Assembly (NCBI GenBank): GCA_022360075.1
Contig: JAKSDN010000428.1
Location: forward strand, 1-21,886
DNA from: Kiloniellales bacterium
Lineage (GTDB): Bacteria > Pseudomonadota > Alphaproteobacteria > Kiloniellales > JAKSDN01
DNA length: 21,886 nucleotides
Reading direction: 5' to 3'
This document shows, piece after piece, positions 8,119-15,551 of this stretch. The notes under the pieces were generated by a model that was not told the DNA's origin, ran no database searches, and saw only the letters and a list, made by a program, of their open reading frames with translations. The position numbers and the translations under genes were made by a program. Numbering within the stretch: the first letter of the stretch is position 1; the number at the start of each line of letters is the position of its first letter.

Positions 8119-9954
8119 TCAGTCGAGCTCGAACGCGTCCTTGTAGTTGAGCTTGAGGCTCGGGTCCTGTTCCTCCTTGCGGAGTAAACAGTCGCCGATC
8201 GCCAGCACCTCGATCTCCGTGCCCATGAAGCAGCGGAAGGCGTCTTCCGGGGTACAGACGATCGGCTCGCCGCGCACGTTGAAGCTGGTGTTGACGATGA
8301 CGGGGCATCCCGTGCGTTGCTTGAACGCTTTGATCAGCGCGTGATAGCGCGGATTTGTCTCCGCGTGCACGGTCTGGATCCGCGCCGAATAGTCCACGTG
8401 GGTGATGGCCGGCACGTCCGAGCGCGGCACGTTCAGCTTGTCGATGCCGAAGAGCGCCTGCTCGGCCTCGGTCATGGCGCGACGATGCCGCTCCGTCACG
8501 TCGGCGACCATCAGCATGTAGGGGCTTTCGCCTTCGAGCTCGAACCAGTCGCTCACCTCCTCGCCGAGCACCGAAGGGGCGAAGGGCCGGAAGGACTCGC
8601 GGTATTTGACCTTGAGGTTCAGGGTCTTCTGCATCGTCGGCGAGCGGGCATCGCCAAGGATCGAGCGGGCACCCAGGGCGCGGGGCCCGAACTCCATACG
8701 GCCCTGGAACCAGCCCACCGCCTTGCCGTCGGCGAGGGCCTCGGCCGCGGCCTCGGTCAGCGCCTCCCCCTCCAGGACCGAGAACTTGGCACCGACCGCG
8801 GTCAACCGACTTTCGATCTCGCCCTGCTCGAACGAAGGGCCGAGGTAGGAGCCTTTCATGGCGTCGCCCGCGCCATTGCTGTGGCGGGGCCGATCCTGGA
8901 ACAGATGGTAGGCGGCCAAGGCGGCGCCCAACGCGCCGCCGGCGTCGCCGGCGGCCGGCTGCACCCAGACGTTATCGAAGCAGCCGTCGCGCAGAACCTT
9001 GCCGTTGGCCACGCAATTGAGCGCGACGCCCCCGGCCAGGCAGAGATTGCGCAGCCCCGTCTCCGCCGCCAGCGAGCGCGAGAGCCGCAGCACGACCTCC
9101 TCGGTAACCGCCTGGATCGAGGCCGCCAAGTCCATGTGGCGCTGGGTCAGCAGCTCATCTGGGCCGCGCGGCGGACCGCCGAACAGCGCGTCGAAGGCGC
9201 CGTTGGTCATGCGCAGGCCGGTGCAGTAGTCGAAATATGAGAGGTCTAGGCGGAAGGAGCCGTCGTCCTTGAGGTCGACCAGCTTGTCGAGGATCACATC
9301 CTTGTACTTGGGCTCACCATAGGGAGCGAGGCCCATCACCTTGTATTCGCCGGAATTGACCGTGAAGCCGGTGTAGTAGGTGAAGGCCGAGTAGAGCAGA
9401 CCCAAGGAGTGCGGGAAGTGGATCTCCTTGATCGTGGCCAGTTCCTTGCCTCGCCCGATGCTGACCGAGGTCGTCGCCCATTCGCCCACCCCGTCCATGG
9501 TCAGCACGACCGCCTCCTCGAAGGGTGACGGGAAGAAGGCGCTGGCAGCGTGGCTTTGATGGTGCTCGGCGAACAGCAGCTTGGCGTCGACCGCGAAATC
9601 CGGCGCGTAGTCGCGCAGCTCCTCGCGCAGCAGGCGCTTTTGGAACAACTTCTCTTTCAGCCAGACCGGGATCGCCATCCGGAAAGACTGAAATCCGCGC
9701 GGGGCGAAGGCGATATAGGTCTCGACCAGCCGCTCGAACTTCAGGAACGGCTTGTCGTAAAAGGTGACGAAATCGATATCTTCCAGCTCGATGCCCGCTT
9801 CCCCGAGGCAATAACCGATCGCCTGACGGGGGAAGTCGGAATCGTGCTTCTTGCGCGTGAATCGCTCTTCCTGAGCCGCTGCCACGATCCGCCCGTCATC
9901 GATCAGAGCAGCGGCGCTGTCATGATAGAAGGCGGATATGCCGAGAATGCGCAT
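8119..9954 (-). CDS. O-carbamoyltransferase, NodU/CmcH/SxtI type
   Basis: The 611-residue protein matches the full length of the NodU/CmcH carbamoyltransferases, which move a carbamoyl group from carbamoyl phosphate, via a carbamoyl-adenylate, to a hydroxyl of a sugar or small molecule. The N-terminus MRILGISAFYHDSAAALI and AAAQEERFTRKKHDSDFP are hallmarks of the family. EHHQSHAASAFFPSPF (about residues 130-145) carries the metal-binding histidines of the Kae1-like domain and is followed by LTMDGVGEW. Near the C-terminus NTSFNVRGEPIV and AFRCFMGTEIEVLAIGDCLL define the YrdC-like carbamoyltransferase part. No catalytic block appears to be missing. It lies 15 bp downstream of the DUF5989 gene and forms an SxtI-K-J-like set with it and the SxtJ-family gene. 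A surface glycan is the likeliest acceptor here, by context only. The gene is convergent with the first prsT, with 33 bp between the stops. Confidence 0.93.
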   Translation of the reverse strand: MRILGISAFYHDSAAALIDDGRIVAAAQEERFTRKKHDSDFPRQAIGYCLGEAGIELEDIDFVTFYDKPFLKFERLVETYIAFAPRGFQSFRMAIPVWLKEKLFQKRLLREELRDYAPDFAVDAKLLFAEHHQSHAASAFFPSPFEEAVVLTMDGVGEWATTSVSIGRGKELATIKEIHFPHSLGLLYSAFTYYTGFTVNSGEYKVMGLAPYGEPKYKDVILDKLVDLKDDGSFRLDLSYFDYCTGLRMTNGAFDALFGGPPRGPDELLTQRHMDLAASIQAVTEEVVLRLSRSLAAETGLRNLCLAGGVALNCVANGKVLRDGCFDNVWVQPAAGDAGGALGAALAAYHLFQDRPRHSNGAGDAMKGSYLGPSFEQGEIESRLTAVGAKFSVLEGEALTEAAAEALADGKAVGWFQGRMEFGPRALGARSILGDARSPTMQKTLNLKVKYRESFRPFAPSVLGEEVSDWFELEGESPYMLMVADVTERHRRAMTEAEQALFGIDKLNVPRSDVPAITHVDYSARIQTVHAETNPRYHALIKAFKQRTGCPVIVNTSFNVRGEPIVCTPEDAFRCFMGTEIEVLAIGDCLLRKEEQDPSLKLNYKDAFELD

Positions 9955-9969
9955 CGCTACCGACCGGGG

Positions 9970-10119
9970 TCAGAAGATCGTATAGATGAAGGGAGCGACC
10001 GCGCTTCCCTGGGTGAGCACCACCAGGCCGCCGAACAGCAGCATCATCACGAAGATCGGCATCAGCCAAAACTTCTTGCGCACGCGCATGAAGACCCAGA
10101 GCTCTCTCAAGAAGTCCAT
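9970..10119 (-). CDS. DUF5989 family small membrane protein (copy 1, SxtK-like position)
   Basis: The 49-residue frame begins MDFLRELWVFMRVRKKFWLM and continues with a single hydrophobic segment, ending APFIYTIF. This is the characteristic short protein found beside SxtJ and O-carbamoyltransferases. The start has a good GAGGCGG ribosome binding site about 3-9 bases upstream. It lies 7 bp after the SxtJ stop and 15 bp before the carbamoyltransferase start, so the three genes are one operon. The amphipathic basic N-terminus and single membrane span suggest an inner-membrane subunit that could tether the soluble carbamoyltransferase to the membrane; this is inference. A nearly identical copy is at 12249-12398. 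Confidence 0.9.
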   Translation of the reverse strand: MDFLRELWVFMRVRKKFWLMPIFVMMLLFGGLVVLTQGSAVAPFIYTIF

Positions 10120-10126
10120 CGCCGCC

Positions 10127-10561
10127 TCAGAACTGGTTGGTCATGGTATCGGGCGCGGGCCCCGGCGGGTCCCGCTCTATCCAGTAGCTCTTCGCCCGCG
10201 GATCGAGCCGCAGATTAAGCGGATCCTTGCCCAGCACGCGCATCACTAATGCGATCGGCGTCACAGTCAAGAAGAACAGCAAGCCCATGATCAGGGGATT
10301 GACGACGTGGTGGAGCAACAGGCCGAGCTTGGTCCAGAGCCGGTTCAGAGGGGCCAGCAATGCCGGACGGATCAAGGCCGCCAGAAGGAAGATCGCCGAC
10401 AGCCCGAGGCTCCAGAGCCGCGGCACTCCGCCGAACAGAACGGGCCAGAGCCCGATCAGGGCAAAGACGACACAGAAGACGATGCCGAAGGCACGGTCCG
10501 AGGAGGTCTTGATCTCTCCGCGCTGCGTCAGCCGTTCATGGGTCGACTCGGTCTTCGCCAT
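10127..10561 (-). CDS. SxtJ family membrane protein
   Basis: The 144-residue protein has a soluble N-terminus, two close hydrophobic segments (FGIVFCVVFALIGLWPVLF and LWSLGLSAIFLLAALI), a third near VVNPLIMGLLFFLTVTPIALVMRVL, and a polar tail containing DPRAKSYWIERDPPGP. That tail is typical of the SxtJ family, named after a gene of unknown function in the saxitoxin cluster that accompanies the carbamoyltransferase gene sxtI and the small gene sxtK. I chose the ATG at 10561 over an in-frame TTG at 10615, because the extra residues are low in information and the family starts close to this Met. It is followed 7 bp later by the DUF5989 gene. Together with the carbamoyltransferase it forms a conserved three-gene set. 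Confidence 0.88.
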   Translation of the reverse strand: MAKTESTHERLTQRGEIKTSSDRAFGIVFCVVFALIGLWPVLFGGVPRLWSLGLSAIFLLAALIRPALLAPLNRLWTKLGLLLHHVVNPLIMGLLFFLTVTPIALVMRVLGKDPLNLRLDPRAKSYWIERDPPGPAPDTMTNQF

Positions 10562-10659
10562 GCCTCTACCGCCACCCTCACCCGCGTCCGTCTCAAAGTA
10601 AATCCAACCCGCCAAGCCAGACAGGCAGATCTCGAATCGCGCAGAAACTGTCCCAGAAT

Positions 10660-10806
10660 CTATGGCTGTGCAAGCCCGCTGGACAGGCTAACTATTAGCA
10701 CAGCAATTTCTTCACAATCGTAAATCGATCGCGCCGCGTCAGGCTGGCCGAAATCGGTCTCGAGGATCTTGACGAAGGCGCTTTCGAGCTCCGGAAACTT
10801 GACCAT
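10660..10806 (-). CDS. Possible 48-residue small protein between SGNH and SxtJ genes
   Basis: An ATG at 10806 opens a 48-codon frame (MVKFPELESAFVKILETDFG ... CEEIAVLIVSLSSGLAQP) starting 20 bp after the SGNH hydrolase stop on the same strand. A purine-rich GGCGGGGGTG lies 11-20 bases upstream, a little far for a ribosome binding site. The sequence reads like protein, acidic helix then hydrophobic, and no longer gene explains the 265-bp gap. I do not recognise a family. It could also be a fragment of a decayed gene, or chance. Confidence 0.3.
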   Translation of the reverse strand: MVKFPELESAFVKILETDFGQPDAARSIYDCEEIAVLIVSLSSGLAQP

Positions 10807-10826
10807 CCGGGGCCGGCACCCCCGCC

Positions 10827-12116
10827 TCAATCCTGCGCCAGCACATTGTTTTCACGGACAAATCCCAGCACCTTCTCAGCGATAATCCCATGTCCCAAGG
10901 CGTTGGGGTGACCGTCTCCGTCAGGAAAGTAGGGCTGATGCTCCGACTGGCGCAGCTCGCCTGCGGGGTCGACGAAATCGATCCCCCGGTCCGTCATGAA
11001 GGCGATCAGCTCCGCCCGAGCCCTTTCCTCGTTTCTGACCAGATCAGCTAATGAGCGATGATCGTCGGGCTCCTCGACCTTTGGCCAGAACACGTATTCC
11101 TTCGTCGGTAGCAGCAACACCAGGAAGCGCACACCGCCTTCACGCGCGCGATCGCGCATCTGCGCGAGCTTGCTCTTGGATACCTCGATGCCCGCGGTCA
11201 CCCTCGGGTCCGCCGCGTCCAAGGTCCGGAGCCTGTAGGGCGAGGTCAGGATCGTCTTCCACACCGGGCCATCGTAGACCGACACGAAACGCCGCTCCCG
11301 TTCGGTGAGCTTCTTCCGCGCTTCGTCGAAATCCCGCGCAAGAAGGGCGCTGACGTCCGATTCCGATCCGATCTGGTTCTTCAGGTTACGCAAAAGGCCA
11401 TAGATCTTGCTGTGATCGGAAATCCACTTCCTGAGCGCCCCTGGCCGCTCGGCGTCCTTGTCGGCCCTGGAAGGCGACTGATCGCCAGCGCCTTGTCGTT
11501 CGGCTCCCGGAGCGCGAAACATGAAGCCGATCTCTTCTTCGATCGTCTGCTTGCTTTCGCGCTCCTCTATTTCCGCGATTGCGTCAACGCTTACGAATTC
11601 TCCCAGCAAGCCGTTCGTCTCGGCAAAGCGAAAGTCGTCGCGAAAGTCGTTCCCGAAGTACAGGCCGAATATGACGAGGTCGGGTTCGAGTTGAAGGGCC
11701 GTAGCGAGATTCTCGTTGCCATGGGCCGCGCCGTAGCCGCCAATTCCCATGTTGTAGACGTCGACGCCGAGCTCGCCCGACAGCAGAGTTGGCCAGGCCT
11801 CTTCCGCGATGACGCTCGTTCCATAGGTATGCGAATCGCCCAGAGCGACGACGCCGGCGCGACTCAGCGTCGAGCGGTTGCGGAAGCCGCGGTCGTCATG
11901 GTCCCACCAGGCCGGGTTTCCCTTGTGTCCGAGACGCGCGTCGTCGATCAGCATGGGAACGGAAGCGTCCGACCAGCCCCAGGGCGGCCGTGTCATGAGA
12001 TCCACCTTGACGAAGACAAGGCTGCCGAGCTGCAGGACCAACTCGACGAAAAGAAGCGAGCCGACGAGAAGGCCCGCGTTTGCGACGAGGCCGAAGACTC
12101 TGTTTCGAGCGCTCAT
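10827..12116 (-). CDS. SGNH hydrolase-type esterase/acyltransferase-like protein (copy 1)
   Basis: The protein (429 residues from this start) has an N-terminal membrane anchor (GLVANAGLLVGSLLFVELVL) and an SGNH/GDSL-type domain. Block I is VVALGDSHTYG with the nucleophilic Ser near residue 95, block II is NMGIGGYG, block III is LYFGNDFRDDF with the oxyanion Asn, and the C-terminal DGDGHPNALGHGIIA carries an Asp-x-His as in AlgJ/AlgX-like proteins. All catalytic positions are present, so it is probably active on a periplasmic ester or as an acyl transferase. I chose the ATG at 12116, because AGGG lies 6 bases upstream and the predicted anchor follows at once; an in-frame ATG at 12137 lacks a ribosome binding site. 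It is a paralogue of the protein at 12745-14031, with which it shares the whole domain layout. It lies 132 bp downstream of the second DUF5989 gene. Confidence 0.85.
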   Translation of the reverse strand: MSARNRVFGLVANAGLLVGSLLFVELVLQLGSLVFVKVDLMTRPPWGWSDASVPMLIDDARLGHKGNPAWWDHDDRGFRNRSTLSRAGVVALGDSHTYGTSVIAEEAWPTLLSGELGVDVYNMGIGGYGAAHGNENLATALQLEPDLVIFGLYFGNDFRDDFRFAETNGLLGEFVSVDAIAEIEERESKQTIEEEIGFMFRAPGAERQGAGDQSPSRADKDAERPGALRKWISDHSKIYGLLRNLKNQIGSESDVSALLARDFDEARKKLTERERRFVSVYDGPVWKTILTSPYRLRTLDAADPRVTAGIEVSKSKLAQMRDRAREGGVRFLVLLLPTKEYVFWPKVEEPDDHRSLADLVRNEERARAELIAFMTDRGIDFVDPAGELRQSEHQPYFPDGDGHPNALGHGIIAEKVLGFVRENNVLAQD

Positions 12117-12248
12117 CGACGACCCTGTCCGAACCATCCGATCCGCGGCTGGGAAACCATGCTGCGACGGAGCCCCCCTGAACGCGATGGCCGCCGCGAA
12201 GCCGATTGGGACCGGCGACCGGCCGGGGCAGTCCTCGCCGAATCCTTG

Positions 12249-12398
12249 TTAGAAGATCGTGTAGATGAAGGGAGCAACAGCGCTTCCCTGAGTGAGCACC
12301 ACCAGGCCGCCGAACAGCAGCATCATCGCGAAGATCGGCATCAGCCAGAATTTCTTGCGCACGCGCATGAAGACCCAAAGCTCTTTCAAGAAGTCCAT
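12249..12398 (-). CDS. DUF5989 family small membrane protein (copy 2)
   Basis: The 49-residue protein differs from copy 1 by only two residues (Lys for Arg at 5 and Ala for Val at 24). The DNA repeats the copy-1 sequence with about 11 mismatches over 160 bases, including the GAGGCGG ribosome binding region; outside this block similarity stops on the downstream side. Most changes are silent, indicating that the coding sequence is kept under selection or is corrected by gene conversion. Its neighbours differ: upstream lies only a remnant of sxtJ, and downstream an SGNH gene replaces the carbamoyltransferase. It could provide the anchor subunit for the SGNH enzyme (inference). Confidence 0.88.
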   Translation of the reverse strand: MDFLKELWVFMRVRKKFWLMPIFAMMLLFGGLVVLTQGSAVAPFIYTIF

Positions 12399-12420
12399 TG
12401 CCGCCTCAAAAAACCTTTCA

Positions 12421-12560
12421 TCAATCCTCTGGTCCGGGCCTTCCTGCTCGCACCGCCGGGCAAATGGTCCTAGCTCGCGACCGCGGCCCCGGCCGGACCT
12501 CGCCGCGCCGTCGCATGAGTAACGCCATCGGCCACACAGTCAAGACGCCGTGCAAGCTTG
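12421..12560 (-). pseudogene. Remnant of a second sxtJ (C-terminal fragment)
   Basis: On the minus strand the frame contains LTVWPMALLMRRRG, which aligns with LTVTPIALVMRVLG near the C-terminus of the SxtJ protein at 10127-10561. At DNA level 12512-12544 matches 10239-10271 in 27 of 33 positions. Its distance to the DUF5989 start is almost the same in both copies (114 and 120 bases; a 6-base difference keeps frame). Upstream, the hydrophobic helices of SxtJ are not recognisable, and downstream the tail is scrambled into Arg/Pro-rich sequence. So a copied sxtJ-DUF5989 pair lost its sxtJ. The limits given are approximate. Confidence 0.5.
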
Positions 12561-12744
12561 CTCGCTCGAGGCTTCCGGTTCCGGGGGCCGAGCGGGCGGC
12601 GGGCATATGCCTCGTCCAGGGCGGACGGCCCAACCGGGTCCGGTCAAGGCTCAACGGTTCGTTCACCGCGGAATCTGTAGTACAAACCCAGCAGCGATCG
12701 ATCCCGGATTCGCCGCCCCCGTCTCCAGTCTGCCATGGTCAGGC

Positions 12745-14031
12745 ATGGGCAACGCCATGAACTTCAGAGAAAATCGTCTGACCCACGCCTTGGCGAACCT
12801 GTTTCTCCTCGCCCTGATCGTGCTGGCCGGTGAAGGTCTCCTGCAGATCGCAAGCCGCTGGTCGCCGGCCGTCGACCGGGTGACGCAGCCTCCTTGGCAC
12901 GAGACGGAGAGAACAGCGCCGCTCACCATCCCGGACGAGCGGCTCGGTCATCGCGGCAATCCGGCCTTTCCGAACCACGACCTTCGGGGCTTCCGCAATC
13001 CCTTGGCCCTTGACCAAGCCACGATCGTGGCGCTCGGCGACTCTCAGACCTACGGCGTAGGGGTGGAGCCCTGGGAGTCCTGGCCGAGCCTGCTGTCGAA
13101 CGAGCTCGATCGCTCGGTCTACAACATGGGCGTGAACGGCTACGGCACACTGCACAATCAGGACAACCTGTCCGCCGCCCTCGATCTGCGGCCGTTTCTG
13201 ATCATCTTTGGCCTCTATCTCGGTGGCGATTTTTACCACGATTTCGCCTTTGCCAAGGAGAATGCGGCCTTGGCCGAATACACATCGCCCAGCGATCTGA
13301 ACGAGATAACCGCGCTCGAGCGCCACAGCACGATGGCCGAGGAAGTAAGCGAACTGGTCTACAGCCGCCGCGCGACGGACGCGGCCAGCCAAGCGGAGTC
13401 GGCGGAGCAGGCCAACCTCCTGCGGCGCTTCAGGCGCTTGCTTTCAGAGCACAGCAAGATCTACGGGCTCTTGAGAACCCTGAAGAACCAGCTTCTCGCG
13501 AGACAGGAGCAGAGGGCGCTCCTGGCCCACGAATTCGACCAAGCCCTGAAAACGCTCCCCGACCGGCAGAGCGAGCTTGCCTGGCCGTTCGACGGCAGCG
13601 ATTGGAAGACGATCCTCACCCCGCCCTACAGGCTGCGGATGATGGACGACGGCGACCCTCGGATTCGAGCGGGCGTCGAGGCCGCCAAGCAGGCTCTCGG
13701 CAACATGTACGACAATGCCGCAAGCGCCGACGCAACCTTGCTCGTGCTTTTGTTGCCGACTAAGGAATCCGTCTTCTGGCCGAAGATCGAGAACGCCGAG
13801 AGCCACGCAGAGCTCGGGATGCTGATTCAAGTCGAGCAGCAGCTCAGAGAGGAGCTGCGGCGCCACCTGGAGGGTCTCGGCATCGATGTCATAGACCCCC
13901 TGCCCGCCCTTCGCAGCGCCTACCGGCAACCCTATCCCCCGGACAGCGACGGCCATCCCAATGCCGTCGGTCATGGTATAATCGCCCGCGAGATCCTGCG
14001 AAATCTTCGGCGCCACCTGGAACCGCGTTGA
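12745..14031 (+). CDS. SGNH hydrolase-like protein (copy 2), block III Asn replaced
   Basis: About 428 residues with an N-terminal membrane anchor (LANLFLLALIVLAGEGLLQ), then ALGDSQTYG (nucleophile block), NMGVNGYG, LYLGGDFYHDF, and the C-terminal DSDGHPNAVGHGIIA carrying Asp-x-His. It is co-linear with copy 1 over its whole length, including shared sites such as DERLGHRGNPAF, HSKIYGLLR and WKTILTPPYRLR. Block III reads GGD where copy 1 has GND, so the oxyanion Asn is missing and activity may be altered or lost. Start: ATG at 12745, with another ATG at 12757; upstream codons to 12550 overlap the antisense sxtJ remnant and are not credible. The stop overlaps a TTG of the next frame, whose more likely start is 66 bases later. 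It is transcribed away from copy 1. Confidence 0.82.
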   Translation: MGNAMNFRENRLTHALANLFLLALIVLAGEGLLQIASRWSPAVDRVTQPPWHETERTAPLTIPDERLGHRGNPAFPNHDLRGFRNPLALDQATIVALGDSQTYGVGVEPWESWPSLLSNELDRSVYNMGVNGYGTLHNQDNLSAALDLRPFLIIFGLYLGGDFYHDFAFAKENAALAEYTSPSDLNEITALERHSTMAEEVSELVYSRRATDAASQAESAEQANLLRRFRRLLSEHSKIYGLLRTLKNQLLARQEQRALLAHEFDQALKTLPDRQSELAWPFDGSDWKTILTPPYRLRMMDDGDPRIRAGVEAAKQALGNMYDNAASADATLLVLLLPTKESVFWPKIENAESHAELGMLIQVEQQLREELRRHLEGLGIDVIDPLPALRSAYRQPYPPDSDGHPNAVGHGIIAREILRNLRRHLEPR

Positions 14032-14096
14032 GCGGTCGCAAGCCGGAAGACGAGCTCCGCATGGGCCGCTCAGGCCGAGAAAAACAGGACTTTGTC

Positions 14097-15383
14097 ATGC
14101 TCTGGAACGCCAGCAGCTTGAAGCTCCCAAGACGATCCGCAAGGCGCGCCGGCTTCCTTGTCGCGCTCCTGCTGGTCCTGGCATGGCCCCCCGCACTGGC
14201 CGGACCGCTGGACGACATCCAGGCTGGCTTGGAAGCCCAGAAGAGGGGCAATCTGGGCCTCGCGCTGAGGCTTTTCGACAAGGCCATCGCCTCGGGATCG
14301 CTGGCGCCGGAGACCATGGGCGTGGCGCACTTTCGCCGCGGCCAGATTTTCCGCCAGCGCGACGACCTGACCCGCGCCTTGCGCGAGCTGACGATGGCCC
14401 TCGAATTCCGGCCAGATCTGGCACGGGCCTACTACGAACGCGGCCGCGTCTTGATGTCGTTGGGCCGGATGCAGGACGCCCTGACGAACCTGACCCGGGC
14501 GAGCGAGCTGCAACCGGAGGATCCCGATCCCTATGCGGCGCGGGCGGAATACTACCTTCAGGCCGGCGACGGCGCCTCGGCTCGCCAGGAGGCCACCACG
14601 GCCATCGAGCGGGACCCCGAGAGCGCCCGGAGCTATTTCCTGAGGGCGACCGCCCTCTACCGGCTGGAGCGCTTCGAGGCCGCCGTAGGCGACTACGACG
14701 TGGCGCTACGCCTCAAGCCGGAAGACCCGCTCTTCCATCGCGACCGCGGCCGCGCGGCGGCCAAAGCCGGCGACACGGCGCGGGCGATCGCCGATTTCGA
14801 CGCCGCGATCCGGTTCCAGCCGGTCAATCCGGTGGCCTACAGGTTGCGCGGCGACAGTTATCGCGAGCTTGGTCAGATCGATCAGGCGCTCAAGGACTAC
14901 AACCGCGCCATCAATCTGGACCCCAACTACGAGCGGGCCTTCTTCGAGCGGGCGCGAGCCTTCATCGGCGCCGGCAGGGTGGAAGAGGCCGTGAAGGACT
15001 TGAATTCGGCCATCGCCGTCAATCCGGACTATGTCGAGGCCTACAACGCCAGAGGCATCATCCGTCTCCAACTCGGCCGCGGCGTCCAGGCCATTCAGGA
15101 CATGACGCAGGCCATTCGGCTCCTGCCCAAGGAGGCCACGCTGCGTAACAATCGCGGATCGGCACTCTTTCGCCTCGGCCGGTCGGAGGAAGCCATCGCC
15201 GACTTCAGCGAGGCGATACGGCTCAAGCCCGACTATGCCCAGGCCTACGTCAACCGCGCGCTGGTCCATGAGTCACTGGGCAACCGTGACCTGGCGATCG
15301 CCGACTACCAGGCCGCCCAGCGCTACAGGCCGGACCATCGCTGGCTGCAGAACAAGCTTCGCCGGCTCCAGGAAAGCGGCTGA
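14097..15383 (+). CDS. Secreted TPR-repeat protein
   Basis: From the ATG at 14097 (AGGA eight bases upstream) the 428-residue product has a signal peptide (RRAGFLVALLLVLAWPPALA, likely cut after ALA). About ten canonical 34-residue TPRs follow, for example AYYERGRVLMSLGRMQDALT, AYRLRGDSYRELGQIDQALK and AYVNRALVHESLGNRDLAIA, each with the expected Gly/Ala/Tyr pattern and ending near D-P or N-P. It has no enzymatic domain, so it probably acts as a periplasmic protein-binding scaffold. A TTG overlapping the SGNH stop at 14028 would add 23 unlikely residues. It probably forms an operon with the upstream SGNH gene. The partner is unknown; TPR proteins of this type are common in exopolysaccharide secretion systems. 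Confidence 0.85.
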   Translation: MLWNASSLKLPRRSARRAGFLVALLLVLAWPPALAGPLDDIQAGLEAQKRGNLGLALRLFDKAIASGSLAPETMGVAHFRRGQIFRQRDDLTRALRELTMALEFRPDLARAYYERGRVLMSLGRMQDALTNLTRASELQPEDPDPYAARAEYYLQAGDGASARQEATTAIERDPESARSYFLRATALYRLERFEAAVGDYDVALRLKPEDPLFHRDRGRAAAKAGDTARAIADFDAAIRFQPVNPVAYRLRGDSYRELGQIDQALKDYNRAINLDPNYERAFFERARAFIGAGRVEEAVKDLNSAIAVNPDYVEAYNARGIIRLQLGRGVQAIQDMTQAIRLLPKEATLRNNRGSALFRLGRSEEAIADFSEAIRLKPDYAQAYVNRALVHESLGNRDLAIADYQAAQRYRPDHRWLQNKLRRLQESG

Positions 15384-15478
15384 ACGAAGCCCCGCTCGAA
15401 GCGGAGAGCGCTCCCCGTCGCTCTGATCGCGCAGCTCGGGTCGCGCGCTTTGGTTAACGACCTATACCCGCGAGATGC

Positions 15479-15507
15479 TCGTCAATAGGCTGTAAATCTG
15501 GTACATT
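15479..15507 (+). promoter_or_regulatory. Candidate sigma-70-type promoter for the lytic transglycosylase gene
   Basis: TCGTCA at 15479-15484 and TACATT at 15502-15507 are separated by 17 bases, each matching four of six consensus positions. They lie 45 bases before the ATG at 15552, inside an AT-richer part of the 168-bp gap. It is a pattern match only. Confidence 0.3.
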
Positions 15508-15551
15508 GCCGGTCCATTCGGAGAGGTAATTCCGTTGGAGCATAGCCAGGC

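Noticed and set aside
11412..12473. 353-codon plus-strand frame opposite the SGNH and DUF5989 genes
   Set aside because: It runs antisense across two recognisable genes and has no domain of its own.
12550..12744. N-terminal extension of the second SGNH protein
   Set aside because: The extra residues are low-complexity, overlap the antisense sxtJ remnant, and the membrane anchor begins right after the ATG at 12745/12757.
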